20,029 nucleotides of DNA, taken from Coxiellaceae bacterium UBA6002 (lineage in GTDB: Bacteria > Pseudomonadota > Gammaproteobacteria > UBA6002). The stretch lies in contig DJAM01000170.1 of assembly GCA_002429595.1 (NCBI GenBank), positions 1 through 20,029 of the forward strand, read 5' to 3'. Positions 6,317 to 13,605 of the stretch are shown here, piece after piece (within the stretch, counting starts at the first letter, position 1; each line of letters opens with the position of its first letter). Both the position numbers and the translations under genes were made by a program. The notes under the pieces are model-generated. The model saw only the letters and a list, made by a program, of their open reading frames with translations. It did no database searches and had not been told where the DNA came from.

Positions 6317-9300
6317 ATGTCTTCTTCAGGTTCTGCGAACAATGAAGCGATTGACCGCAAAAAAGTTATTGAAAAAATAGTAAATTACTCCAAGAAAAAC
6401 GTTGCTACAGATGAAGTTAAGCTGCTCACAGGCTTCATTCGACAATATTTTTACTATGTGCCAATCGATGACCTGATGTCTCGAGACATCGCCGATCATT
6501 TTGGAGCAGTTTATTCTCACTGGAAATTACTTGAAAATAGAGCTCCAGATGAATGTAAAATAAAGATTTTTAATCCAGACGAAAAGAAGGATGGGTGGAA
6601 ATCTCATTATACCATCATTGAAGTGATTCATGAGGATATCCCTTTTCTGGCAGATTCACTGCGCATGGAAATTAACCGCCTAGGTTACACTATCCATCTA
6701 ATTATTCTTTCCGGCGGCATGAGAGTGCAACGTGATTCCCATGGCCATATTACCAAAATTTATCCTTTTAATTCAGAAAGTAAAGATGCAATTGTTGAAG
6801 CACCTATTTACATTGAAATCGATAAACAAACCGATCCTGCTGCCTTAAAAAATATCAAAGAAAATCTATATCTAGTTCTAAAAGATGTCCGGCTTTCAGT
6901 AAAAGACTGGCAGAAAATGCGCGACCGAGTGGATAATGTCTTAGCAGATTTAGAAGGTCCCAAACCTGCTCTTGACCCAGAAGATCTAGAAGAATCTAAA
7001 ACTTTCATTAAATGGATGATCAATGACCACTTCACTTTCCTAGGAAGCCGGGAATATAAGATGGTTGAAATCGATGGTCGCAAAGCTTTGCAATTAATTC
7101 CCAATAGCGGTTTAGGAGTACTTCAAGATGAAGAACGAAGCAAAGTCATTCGCTACTTCGATGAGCTTCCTCCCAAAGCGCGCAAGCAGGCACTTTCCAA
7201 GCAAGTATTGATCATCTCAAAGACCAACACTGTCTCTACCGTACACCGGCCAACATATACAGACTACGTCGCAGTCAAAGATTTTGATGATTCAGGCAAC
7301 ATTACTAATATGACCTTGTTTATTGGTCTTTATACCTCAGATGCTTACAATAGCAAACTGAGTGAAATTCCGCTGATCAGACGAAAAGTAGAAACAATTC
7401 TCCAGAAATCTGGACTAACTCATAGTGGTCATGCATTAAAAAGTCTCATAAATATTCTGGATACTTTCCCACGAGATGATATTTTTCAAAGTAATGTCGA
7501 CATGCTCTGCGATATCATTCTGGGAATTTTTCATCTTCAAGATCGAAAACGCATCAGACTGTTTGTGCTACCCGATGTCTACAGTCGTTATGTTTCCTGC
7601 CTGGTTTATGTACCAAGAGATAATTTAAATACTGAATTGATTTATAAGATGCAGGCAATTTTAATGCAGGCCTTTGATGGGCAAAAAGTGAGTTTCGCTA
7701 CTTATTTTCCAGAGTCCGTTCTCGCTCGAGTACATTTTTTAATTAGGGTCGATCCCAAGAAAAAATTACACTATGACATCAAGCAACTTGAAGAGAAGTT
7801 AGTTGAGGTTGGACGGTCCTGGAGCGATGGCTTGCAAGAAGAGTTGCAAGGTTATCTGGGCGAAGAAAGTGGGGCAAGGCTTTATAATTTATATTCAAAA
7901 GCGTTTCCAGCCGGATACCGGGAAGCATACGCTCCTAAAACAGCTATTTTCGATGTCGAACACTTAGAACGTTTAAGTCCTGAACAGGACCTTCAATTAA
8001 GTCTTTATATTCCTCCTTCTGCCAAACTTAACAATTTAAGATTCAAGCTCTATCGATTAAATAATTCGATTCCACTCTCTGATGTTTTACCGATTCTAGA
8101 GAATATGGGCCTACGAGTTGTCGGTGAGCAGCCATTCAAAGTGTCTTTAGAAAATGCCACTGCATGGATTAATGACTTTAACATGTACTACAAAGACGGA
8201 ACTGTACTCAAAATTAGTAATGTGAAGGAAATTTTTCAAGAAGCATTTCATCGCATTTGGTATGGTCAAGCTGAAAACGATGGTTTTAATAAATTAGTGC
8301 TCAGCGCCAAGCTAACTTGGCGAGAAGTTTGTATTCTTCGAGCTTATGCGAAATATTTGCGCCAAATTTGCTTTACTTTCAGTCAGCATTATATCGAAGA
8401 AACATTTTCGAATAATCCCGCTGTCGCAAGACTTTTGATGGATCTATTTAATATTACCTTCGATCCAAATCTCGAACCTAATGTAGAGAAAACTCATCGC
8501 TTAGAAGAGAAATTAGCTACAGCACTCGATAATGTTGCAAATCTAGATGAAGATCGAATTCTAAGGCGTTATTTAGAAGTCATTAAAGCAACTTTACGAA
8601 CCAATTACTTCCAACGTACCGCAAGTGGTAATCCAAAAACTTATATTTCATTCAAGTTTAATCCGTCACTGATTTCTGATATTCCGTTACCGGTTCCGCT
8701 TTATGAAACTTTTGTTTATTCGACCGATTTTGAAGGTGTCCACCTAAGAGCGGGGAAGGTGGCCCGTGGTGGACTTCGTTGGTCAAATCGTCGCGAAGAT
8801 TTTCGCACTGAAGTCTTAGGACTAATGAAAGCACAACAAGTTAAAAATGCAATTATTGTACCCTCCGGAGCCAAAGGTGGTTTTGTAGTAAAATACCTGC
8901 CTCCCGACGCAAATCGCGACACTGTTTTAGAATATGGCATCCATAGTTATAAAAACTTTATCAGGGGTCTTTTAGACATTTCTGATAACATCGAAGCGGG
9001 TTCCATTATTCGACCCAATGACACAATTTGCTTTGATGATGAAGATCCGTACCTTGTGGTTGCCGCAGATAAAGGCACTGCAACTTTTTCGGATATTGCG
9101 AATGAAATATCCAAAGAATATAACTTCTGGCTTGATGATGCTTTCGCCTCTGGTGGCTCAACAGGTTATGACCACAAAAAAATTGGAATCACAGCACGCG
9201 GCGCCTGGGAATCAGTAAAAAGTCATTTCCGAGAATTAAATATCGATCCCTATCACGACGAATTAACGGTGGTTGGTGTGGGTGATATGTCGGGAGATGT

Positions 9301-11206
9301 ATTTGGCAATGGTATGCTTTATACCGATAAAATTAAGCTTATTGCTGCCTTCAATCACAACCATATTTTTATCGATCCCAACCCAGATACAAGACTCAGT
9401 TATTTCGAAAGAATGCGGTTATTTAAATTACCAACGTCTACTTGGGAAGATTACGATGTTAATTTAATCTCTCAGGGCGGCGGAGTTTTTTCGCGAGCGA
9501 TTAAATCAATTAAATTATCTCCTGAAGCAAAAGCAGCGTTAAAAATCGAAAAAGATACCTTGGCTCCAAATGAATTAATCAAAGCGATTTTGAAAGCGCC
9601 TGTTGATTTATTTTGGAATGGGGGAATCGGAACATACGTCAAATCTAGCAATGAATCGCATACTGAGATTGGTGATCGCGCTAATGATTCACTTCGAATT
9701 AATGGCAAAGAATTATGTTGTAAAGTTGTCGCAGAAGGAGGCAACCTTGGATTTACTCAATTAGGCCGAATTGAATATGAATTAGCCGGAGGCAAAATTA
9801 ACACAGACTTTATTGATAATTCCGCAGGTGTTGATTGCTCCGACCACGAAGTAAATATCAAAATTCTGCTAAGCCAATTAATTACCAATGATATTTTGAG
9901 TGAAAAGAAACGTAATTCATTGCTCGCTCAAATGACTGACGAAGTAGCACAACTGGTATTATATGATAATTATAATCAAACACGTGCAATTAGTTTTGCG
10001 TTAAGGAATTCATTTGAGTATCTCGAACTTTATCGCTTATTCATGCACAGTCATGAAGCAAGCGGCAATCTCAACCGCGCTCTTGAATTTCTTCCTGATG
10101 ACAAAACAATCACCGAAAGAAAGGCGGAAGGTACTGGTTTAACTCGACCAGAACTTGCTGTGCTCACGGCCTATAGTAAAAACATTCTTAAAAAAGAATT
10201 GTTATTATCGAACCTTCCCGAAGATGATGCACTTGCAGAATATATCGCCTTAGCATTTCCACAAACATTATCTAAGCGTTATTTTGACGAAATGCAAAAT
10301 CACTATCTTCGTCGTGAGATTATTGCAACTCAAGTAAGTAATATCGTAGTCAGTGAAATGGGCGCAACTTTTGTGTACCAAATGAACGATGAAAATAATG
10401 CTTCTACCGATGAAATTGCAAAAGCATATTTAGTAGCGCGAAAGATCTTTGATCTTAGAGCATTATGGTTGCAAATCGAGTCGCTTGATCATAAAACAAG
10501 TGTCGATATTCAAAATGAAATGTTGCTGGATGTAGTCCGTCTGGGACGAAGGGCCACACGTTGGTTCTTGCTGAATAAAAGAGGGCATTTTGATATTGAT
10601 AAAATCTTGACTCATTACACCAAGCATTTACAAGTGCTTTCCGAATCGCTACCTAATTTAATTTATAGCGATGAGCTTAAAAATTTCAATGACCGTGTTA
10701 CCTACCTAATCGAAAACGATGTTCCAGAAGCAATTGCGAGACGAGTAGCAGCGACAAAGCCATTATATTCTGCGTTAAATATTATTGATGCTGCGATGAC
10801 CAATAATATCGATGTGGTTGAAGTCGCCAAAATTTATTTCAAGCTAATGGATCGTTTAGAGCTAACCTGGTTTAGGGAGAAGATCAATGATTATCCAGTG
10901 GACAATCATTGGGCGGTTTTGGCACGTGCCGATTACAAGGGTGACCTAGATTATTTGCAAAGAGCATTAACGATTAGCGTTATCAAATTATCAGCTACCA
11001 CTAATGATTTTGATGAACGCTTTGAGCAATGGTTCCAGGAAAACAAAAAACCCATTCAACGTTGGAAATCTGTGTTGAGTAATTTACGCAGTACGCATAC
11101 CAATGAGTTCGCAATGTTGACTGTCGCAATGCGAGGATTATTAGAATTAGCGCAAACCAGTCAACATAATCATCGTGAAGAACTTAACATTTTGCAGGAC
11201 ATTTAG
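6317..11206 (+). CDS. gdhB: NAD-specific glutamate dehydrogenase, large (about 180 kDa) type
   Basis: This 1629-aa protein has the length of the large NAD-dependent glutamate dehydrogenases of proteobacteria and actinobacteria, which oxidise glutamate to 2-oxoglutarate and ammonia and feed amino-acid carbon into the TCA cycle. The N-terminal about 700 residues hold the regulatory ACT-like region of this class. The catalytic part has RGGLRWSNRREDFRTE starting at R817, LMKAQQVKNA around M837-A845, PSGAKGGF at P849-F856 and the nucleotide-binding GVGDMSGDVFGNG from G987. It also has EGGNLGFTQLGRIEYE near 1139 and DNSAGVDCSDHEVN downstream. A helical C-terminal region completes it. The ATG is supported by AAGGAG at 6306-6311. 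It is transcribed alone and divergently from the two-component operon. Such a catabolic enzyme suggests growth on amino acids, as in many Legionellales, but that is inference. Confidence 0.97.
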   Translation: MSSSGSANNEAIDRKKVIEKIVNYSKKNVATDEVKLLTGFIRQYFYYVPIDDLMSRDIADHFGAVYSHWKLLENRAPDECKIKIFNPDEKKDGWKSHYTIIEVIHEDIPFLADSLRMEINRLGYTIHLIILSGGMRVQRDSHGHITKIYPFNSESKDAIVEAPIYIEIDKQTDPAALKNIKENLYLVLKDVRLSVKDWQKMRDRVDNVLADLEGPKPALDPEDLEESKTFIKWMINDHFTFLGSREYKMVEIDGRKALQLIPNSGLGVLQDEERSKVIRYFDELPPKARKQALSKQVLIISKTNTVSTVHRPTYTDYVAVKDFDDSGNITNMTLFIGLYTSDAYNSKLSEIPLIRRKVETILQKSGLTHSGHALKSLINILDTFPRDDIFQSNVDMLCDIILGIFHLQDRKRIRLFVLPDVYSRYVSCLVYVPRDNLNTELIYKMQAILMQAFDGQKVSFATYFPESVLARVHFLIRVDPKKKLHYDIKQLEEKLVEVGRSWSDGLQEELQGYLGEESGARLYNLYSKAFPAGYREAYAPKTAIFDVEHLERLSPEQDLQLSLYIPPSAKLNNLRFKLYRLNNSIPLSDVLPILENMGLRVVGEQPFKVSLENATAWINDFNMYYKDGTVLKISNVKEIFQEAFHRIWYGQAENDGFNKLVLSAKLTWREVCILRAYAKYLRQICFTFSQHYIEETFSNNPAVARLLMDLFNITFDPNLEPNVEKTHRLEEKLATALDNVANLDEDRILRRYLEVIKATLRTNYFQRTASGNPKTYISFKFNPSLISDIPLPVPLYETFVYSTDFEGVHLRAGKVARGGLRWSNRREDFRTEVLGLMKAQQVKNAIIVPSGAKGGFVVKYLPPDANRDTVLEYGIHSYKNFIRGLLDISDNIEAGSIIRPNDTICFDDEDPYLVVAADKGTATFSDIANEISKEYNFWLDDAFASGGSTGYDHKKIGITARGAWESVKSHFRELNIDPYHDELTVVGVGDMSGDVFGNGMLYTDKIKLIAAFNHNHIFIDPNPDTRLSYFERMRLFKLPTSTWEDYDVNLISQGGGVFSRAIKSIKLSPEAKAALKIEKDTLAPNELIKAILKAPVDLFWNGGIGTYVKSSNESHTEIGDRANDSLRINGKELCCKVVAEGGNLGFTQLGRIEYELAGGKINTDFIDNSAGVDCSDHEVNIKILLSQLITNDILSEKKRNSLLAQMTDEVAQLVLYDNYNQTRAISFALRNSFEYLELYRLFMHSHEASGNLNRALEFLPDDKTITERKAEGTGLTRPELAVLTAYSKNILKKELLLSNLPEDDALAEYIALAFPQTLSKRYFDEMQNHYLRREIIATQVSNIVVSEMGATFVYQMNDENNASTDEIAKAYLVARKIFDLRALWLQIESLDHKTSVDIQNEMLLDVVRLGRRATRWFLLNKRGHFDIDKILTHYTKHLQVLSESLPNLIYSDELKNFNDRVTYLIENDVPEAIARRVAATKPLYSALNIIDAAMTNNIDVVEVAKIYFKLMDRLELTWFREKINDYPVDNHWAVLARADYKGDLDYLQRALTISVIKLSATTNDFDERFEQWFQENKKPIQRWKSVLSNLRSTHTNEFAMLTVAMRGLLELAQTSQHNHREELNILQDI

Positions 11207-11336
11207 TTGCTAAAAAAATATAAAATTTGGCTCATTACTAATTTAAAAAAATAGTAAAAACACTTAATTAAAATTTTAATAAATTTTAACTTGCAATTAG
11301 CACTAAGATGAGTCTAAATTACGCATGTAAGGAGCA

Positions 11337-11359
11337 ATGGACATGCTGACTTAATCAGC
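11337..11359 (+). promoter_or_regulatory. Possible leader micro-ORF and hairpin upstream of the Cys-rich peptide gene
   Basis: AAGGAG (11329-11334) precedes ATG 11337, which opens a five-codon frame (MDMLT, stop at 11352-11354). The same segment can fold two ways: GCATGT (11323-11328) with ACATGC (11341-11346), or GCTGA (11345-11349) with TCAGC (11355-11359). The two share bases, as mutually exclusive leader structures do. The spacing to ATG 11337 is short, so translation is doubtful. Confidence 0.25.
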
Positions 11360-11373
11360 TACCATCTCTAAGT

Positions 11374-11394
11374 ATGTTTTACATTGTGAAACAT
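11374..11394. promoter_or_regulatory. 21-bp dyad, candidate operator of the peptide operon
   Basis: The half-sites ATGTTTTACA (11374-11383) and TGTGAAACAT (11385-11394) flank a single T at 11384 and are complementary at 9 of 10 positions. The centre is about 59 bases upstream of the peptide ATG, where it would overlap a promoter. The inner ACA-T-TGT is faintly like repressor sites such as the TACAnnTGTA of CopY regulators, but the spacing differs and I do not assign a regulator. No clear -10/-35 pair stands out nearby. Confidence 0.5.
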
Positions 11395-11442
11395 ATTTTT
11401 TTAGTGATTTGTCTTAATTAACAATAAAGAGGGAAGTGAATT

Positions 11443-11634
11443 ATGAAATCTGGATTATTAGCTCTTGCTGCTGCTGGTTTAATGCTTGCTGGTTGTGCTA
11501 GCAACCCATGTTGCGACACTGGCTGTTGCCCAACCAAGTGCGCTCCATGCGCTCCATGCCCAAGCTGCAAAGGTTGCGCTAGCTGCAAAGCTAAATGCGC
11601 TCCATGCTGCAACCCATGCGACACCTGCAGATAA
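11443..11634 (+). CDS. Cys-rich secreted peptide, candidate MNIO-matured RiPP precursor (lipoprotein-like)
   Basis: This is a 63-residue peptide. Residues 1-17 are a short signal (MKSG, then a Leu/Ala hydrophobic core), and LAGC at 15-18 is a good lipobox, so it is probably lipidated at C18 and exported. A19 after it does not signal inner-membrane retention. The remaining 45 residues hold 15 cysteines (23, 24, 28, 29, 33, 36, 39, 42, 45, 48, 52, 55, 56, 59, 62), mostly as C-x2-C steps with Pro, Ala, Ser and Lys between, and no aromatic residue. DNA repeats such as TGCGCTCCATGC (three times) suggest growth by internal duplication. The gene has GAGG at 11429-11432 and sits directly upstream of a DUF692 enzyme and a DUF2063 partner, so it is probably their substrate. 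Known precursor classes (EGKCG-type HvfA, DUF2282 bufferins) do not resemble it. An unmodified metallothionein-like lipoprotein is the alternative. Confidence 0.82.
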   Translation: MKSGLLALAAAGLMLAGCASNPCCDTGCCPTKCAPCAPCPSCKGCASCKAKCAPCCNPCDTCR

Positions 11635-11650
11635 TTAGTTCTCAAGTCGC

Positions 11651-11674
11651 TAGGGGTTTCGCAAGAAACCCCTA
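11651..11674 (+). terminator. 10-bp hairpin with GCAA loop between peptide and maturase genes
   Basis: TAGGGGTTTC (11651-11660) and GAAACCCCTA (11665-11674) form a perfect 10-bp stem with a GNRA tetraloop. Only three T residues follow (11678-11680), so it would be a leaky terminator or an mRNA-stabilising or processing hairpin. It begins 17 bases after the peptide stop and would let the peptide be made in excess over its enzymes. Confidence 0.6.
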
Positions 11675-11684
11675 AAGTTTAGAT

Positions 11685-11710
11685 GTTAGCCGAGGTCAAA
11701 CTCGGCTAAC
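11685..11710 (+). promoter_or_regulatory. Second 10-bp hairpin before the maturase gene
   Basis: GTTAGCCGAG (11685-11694) pairs perfectly with CTCGGCTAAC (11701-11710) around GTCAAA. No T-run follows, so an intrinsic terminator is unlikely. It ends 21 bases before the maturase ATG, close to the weak AAAGAAG ribosome binding site at 11718-11724, and could limit translation or protect the 3' end of the peptide mRNA. Confidence 0.55.
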
Positions 11711-11731
11711 TCAACTTAAAGAAGCCCCAAT

Positions 11732-12586
11732 ATGCAAAAATACGATTATCTCGGGTTTGGTTTAGGTTTACGTCCTCCTCATTATCAAGACATTCTTACT
11801 AACAAGCCAGATATTGGTTGGTTTGAAGCAATATCCGAAGACTACCTAGTTCCAGGCGGTAAACGCTTACATTATCTTGATGCAATTAGAGAAATTTATC
11901 CGATTGCGATGCATGGCGTTTCCTTGTCGATTGGCAGTTGTGATCCTCTAGATTGGAATTATTTGAAGCAGCTCAAAGCACTTGCTAAGCGTGTGAAGCC
12001 CTGCTGGATTTCAGATCACTTTTGTTGGACAGGGGTGAACGGCACTAACTTGCATGATTTAATGCCTTTGCCATTTACTGAAGAAGCAGTAAAACATCTC
12101 GTAGAACGTATCAACCAAGTTCAAGACTATTTGCAATGCCAAATTTTATTGGAAAATGTTTCAAGCTACGTCACTTTCAATGATTCTAAAATGACTGAAT
12201 GGGAATTCATGAAAGCAGTCGTTGAAGAATCCAATTCATTAATTTTGCTTGACATTAATAACGTTTACGTTAGTTCCTATAATCATCATTTTGACCCGCT
12301 TGATTACCTACGTGGCATTCCTGTTGAACGAGTACAGCAATTCCACTTAGCAGGTCATTCTAATTTTGAAAGCCATATAGTTGATACTCATGACCATGCC
12401 ATTATCGATAAGGTCTGGGATCTTTATAAGTTTGCTGTAAAGCATTTTGGCTATGTGTCTACTATGATCGAACGTGATGACCACATACCACCAATCGATG
12501 AATTACTCGTTGAACTACGCCAAGCAGAAGCAATAGCTGAAAAAATTTATAGTGAGTGTGAAGAGGATGAGTGTGTCACTGCGTGA
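11732..12586 (+). CDS. bufB: DUF692/MNIO-family peptide-modifying oxygenase (BufB/HvfB-like)
   Basis: This 284-aa protein is a TIM-barrel multinuclear non-heme iron oxidative enzyme of the DUF692 family. Known members modify cysteines in ribosomal peptides (MbnB to oxazolone-thioamide, TglH by carbon excision, HvfB and BufB in copper-peptide pathways). The expected metal ligands are visible: H61 (MHGVSLSIG), D95/H96 (ISDHFCW), E141 (LLENVSSY), D174 with N176/N177 (LLDINNVYV), H205/H209 (FHLAGH), D218/H220/H222 (DTHDH) and E247 (TMIERDDH). The N-terminal LGFGLGLRPPHYQDIL is typical. There is no signal peptide, so it acts in the cytosol before export. It lies about 100 bases after the Cys-rich peptide gene and overlaps the partner gene. 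The exact modification made here is unknown; the gene symbol is by family. Confidence 0.92.
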   Translation: MQKYDYLGFGLGLRPPHYQDILTNKPDIGWFEAISEDYLVPGGKRLHYLDAIREIYPIAMHGVSLSIGSCDPLDWNYLKQLKALAKRVKPCWISDHFCWTGVNGTNLHDLMPLPFTEEAVKHLVERINQVQDYLQCQILLENVSSYVTFNDSKMTEWEFMKAVVEESNSLILLDINNVYVSSYNHHFDPLDYLRGIPVERVQQFHLAGHSNFESHIVDTHDHAIIDKVWDLYKFAVKHFGYVSTMIERDDHIPPIDELLVELRQAEAIAEKIYSECEEDECVTA

Positions 12587-13349
12587 GTTACAAGAACAAT
12601 TCCAAGATTACGTAATCAGTAAAGATCCCAAAGTATTAGAAGCTATCAGTAATGACAACGCTAATGCTTTAGAAAGGGCTGATATCTATCGAGATGGTTA
12701 TTCATTACGCTTACTAGAAATTCTCGAAAAAAGCTTTCCAGTTTTAGTGAAAATTATCGGTTACCAAATATTTGAGACAATAGCACGAAAATATATTGAT
12801 CAGTTTCCTTCTCAGGACTTTAATATTTGCAACTACAACCTTGGCTTTCCGCAATTTTTAGTAGATGAAAAACACGATTCTTTCTGGTTTGAAGTCGCTG
12901 ACTTTGAATTGGCACTGGCTAAAGCACTTGACGCTGCTGACGCGCCTCAGATTGACATGACCGCGCTAGGTGGTCTTACCGCAGAAGACTGGCCAAACTT
13001 GCAATTTGAAATTCATCCTTCTGTCGAATACTACCAATATCATTTCAACACGCCTCAAATCGTTTTGGCACATCTTCTAGAAGAAGAAATTCCGGAACAA
13101 GTTCGTGAAGAGCAAATCAAGAACTGGGTAGTCTGGCGACTTGATTTACAATCCTATTACGAGTCTTTAACCCCTGAACAACTTTGGATGATGCAACATA
13201 TCAAGCAAGGCAAAACCTTTGCTGAACTGTGTGAAGGATTGTGCCAGTGGTTTCCAGAAGAAGAGGTGGCACAGTTTGCTGCCGGTTCTTTGGCTAATTG
13301 GTTACAGAAGAGATTGTTCTCAGCTTTTCACGTCGCTCCACTAGAATAA
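12573..13349 (+). CDS. bufC: DUF2063 (HvfC/BufC-type) partner of the MNIO enzyme
   Basis: This protein of about 258 aa has the N-terminal DUF2063 domain (residues 1 to about 95; SLRELQEQFQDYVIS at the start, then RADIYRDGYSLRLLEIL and PVLVKIIG) and a C-terminal region with HPSVEYYQYHFNTPQIV and WRLDLQSYYESLTPEQ. In characterised systems such a partner (MbnC, TglI, HvfC, BufC) is needed with the DUF692 enzyme to bind and present the peptide. I chose GTG 12573 because AGAGG at 12562-12566 is six bases upstream and the resulting MSLRELQ start is typical; an upstream GTG at 12552 would add seven residues without a good ribosome binding site. It overlaps the DUF692 gene by 14 bases, so the two are co-translated. 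Confidence 0.9.
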   Translation: MSLRELQEQFQDYVISKDPKVLEAISNDNANALERADIYRDGYSLRLLEILEKSFPVLVKIIGYQIFETIARKYIDQFPSQDFNICNYNLGFPQFLVDEKHDSFWFEVADFELALAKALDAADAPQIDMTALGGLTAEDWPNLQFEIHPSVEYYQYHFNTPQIVLAHLLEEEIPEQVREEQIKNWVVWRLDLQSYYESLTPEQLWMMQHIKQGKTFAELCEGLCQWFPEEEVAQFAAGSLANWLQKRLFSAFHVAPLE

Positions 13350-13394
13350 ATTTTTGCTGTCATAAAAGCCTCTGTGCTAGACGAAATTTTAAAT

Positions 13395-13473
13395 TCTGTC
13401 ATTCCCGCGTAGGCGGGAATCCATGTTTCTAACCGCACCTGAGGTAGATTCCCGCCTACGCGGGAATGACAGA
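13395..13473. repeat. dRS3-like palindromic repeat pair, copy 1
   Basis: Two perfectly complementary 27-base arms (13395-13421 and 13447-13473) flank a 25-base spacer. Each arm contains ATTCCC-N8-GGGAAT, itself a palindrome, the format known as dRS3 in Neisseria and common in other proteobacteria. It lies 45 bases after the DUF2063 gene. It may serve incidentally as a terminator. A second copy is at 19956-20029. Confidence 0.9.
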
Positions 13474-13605
13474 AAATACTTGATCACCGGGCGGCTGATT
13501 TTTGTCTATTACGGAGATAATAAGCAATTTCCCACCACCGCTTAATAAAGCTTTAAGATCACTGCTCTATTATCAATTAAATCTGAATCACATATGTAAT
13601 CAAAA
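13474..13605. promoter_or_regulatory. Leader of the 885-aa gene, no ribosome binding site seen
   Basis: Between the palindromic repeat and the next gene lie about 130 bases, AT-rich toward the gene. I see no clear -35/-10 pair. The 20 bases before ATG 13606 contain no purine-rich Shine-Dalgarno sequence, and an in-frame stop at 13597-13599 rules out an earlier start. Confidence 0.4.

Noticed and set aside
9018..9467. Small plus-strand frames inside the glutamate dehydrogenase gene
   Set aside because: They are out-of-frame shadows of a strongly conserved coding region and have no ribosome binding sites.
11418..11645. Open frame antisense to the Cys-rich peptide, rich in His, Gln and Leu
   Set aside because: It is the mirror of the repetitive TGC/GCA codons on the plus strand. 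The plus frame has a signal peptide, a ribosome binding site and operon context; the antisense frame has none.
12552..12572. GTG 12552 or ATG 12567 as the DUF2063 gene start
   Set aside because: AGAGG at 12562-12566 is well placed only for GTG 12573, and the family normally begins with an MSL-x-ELQ type sequence.
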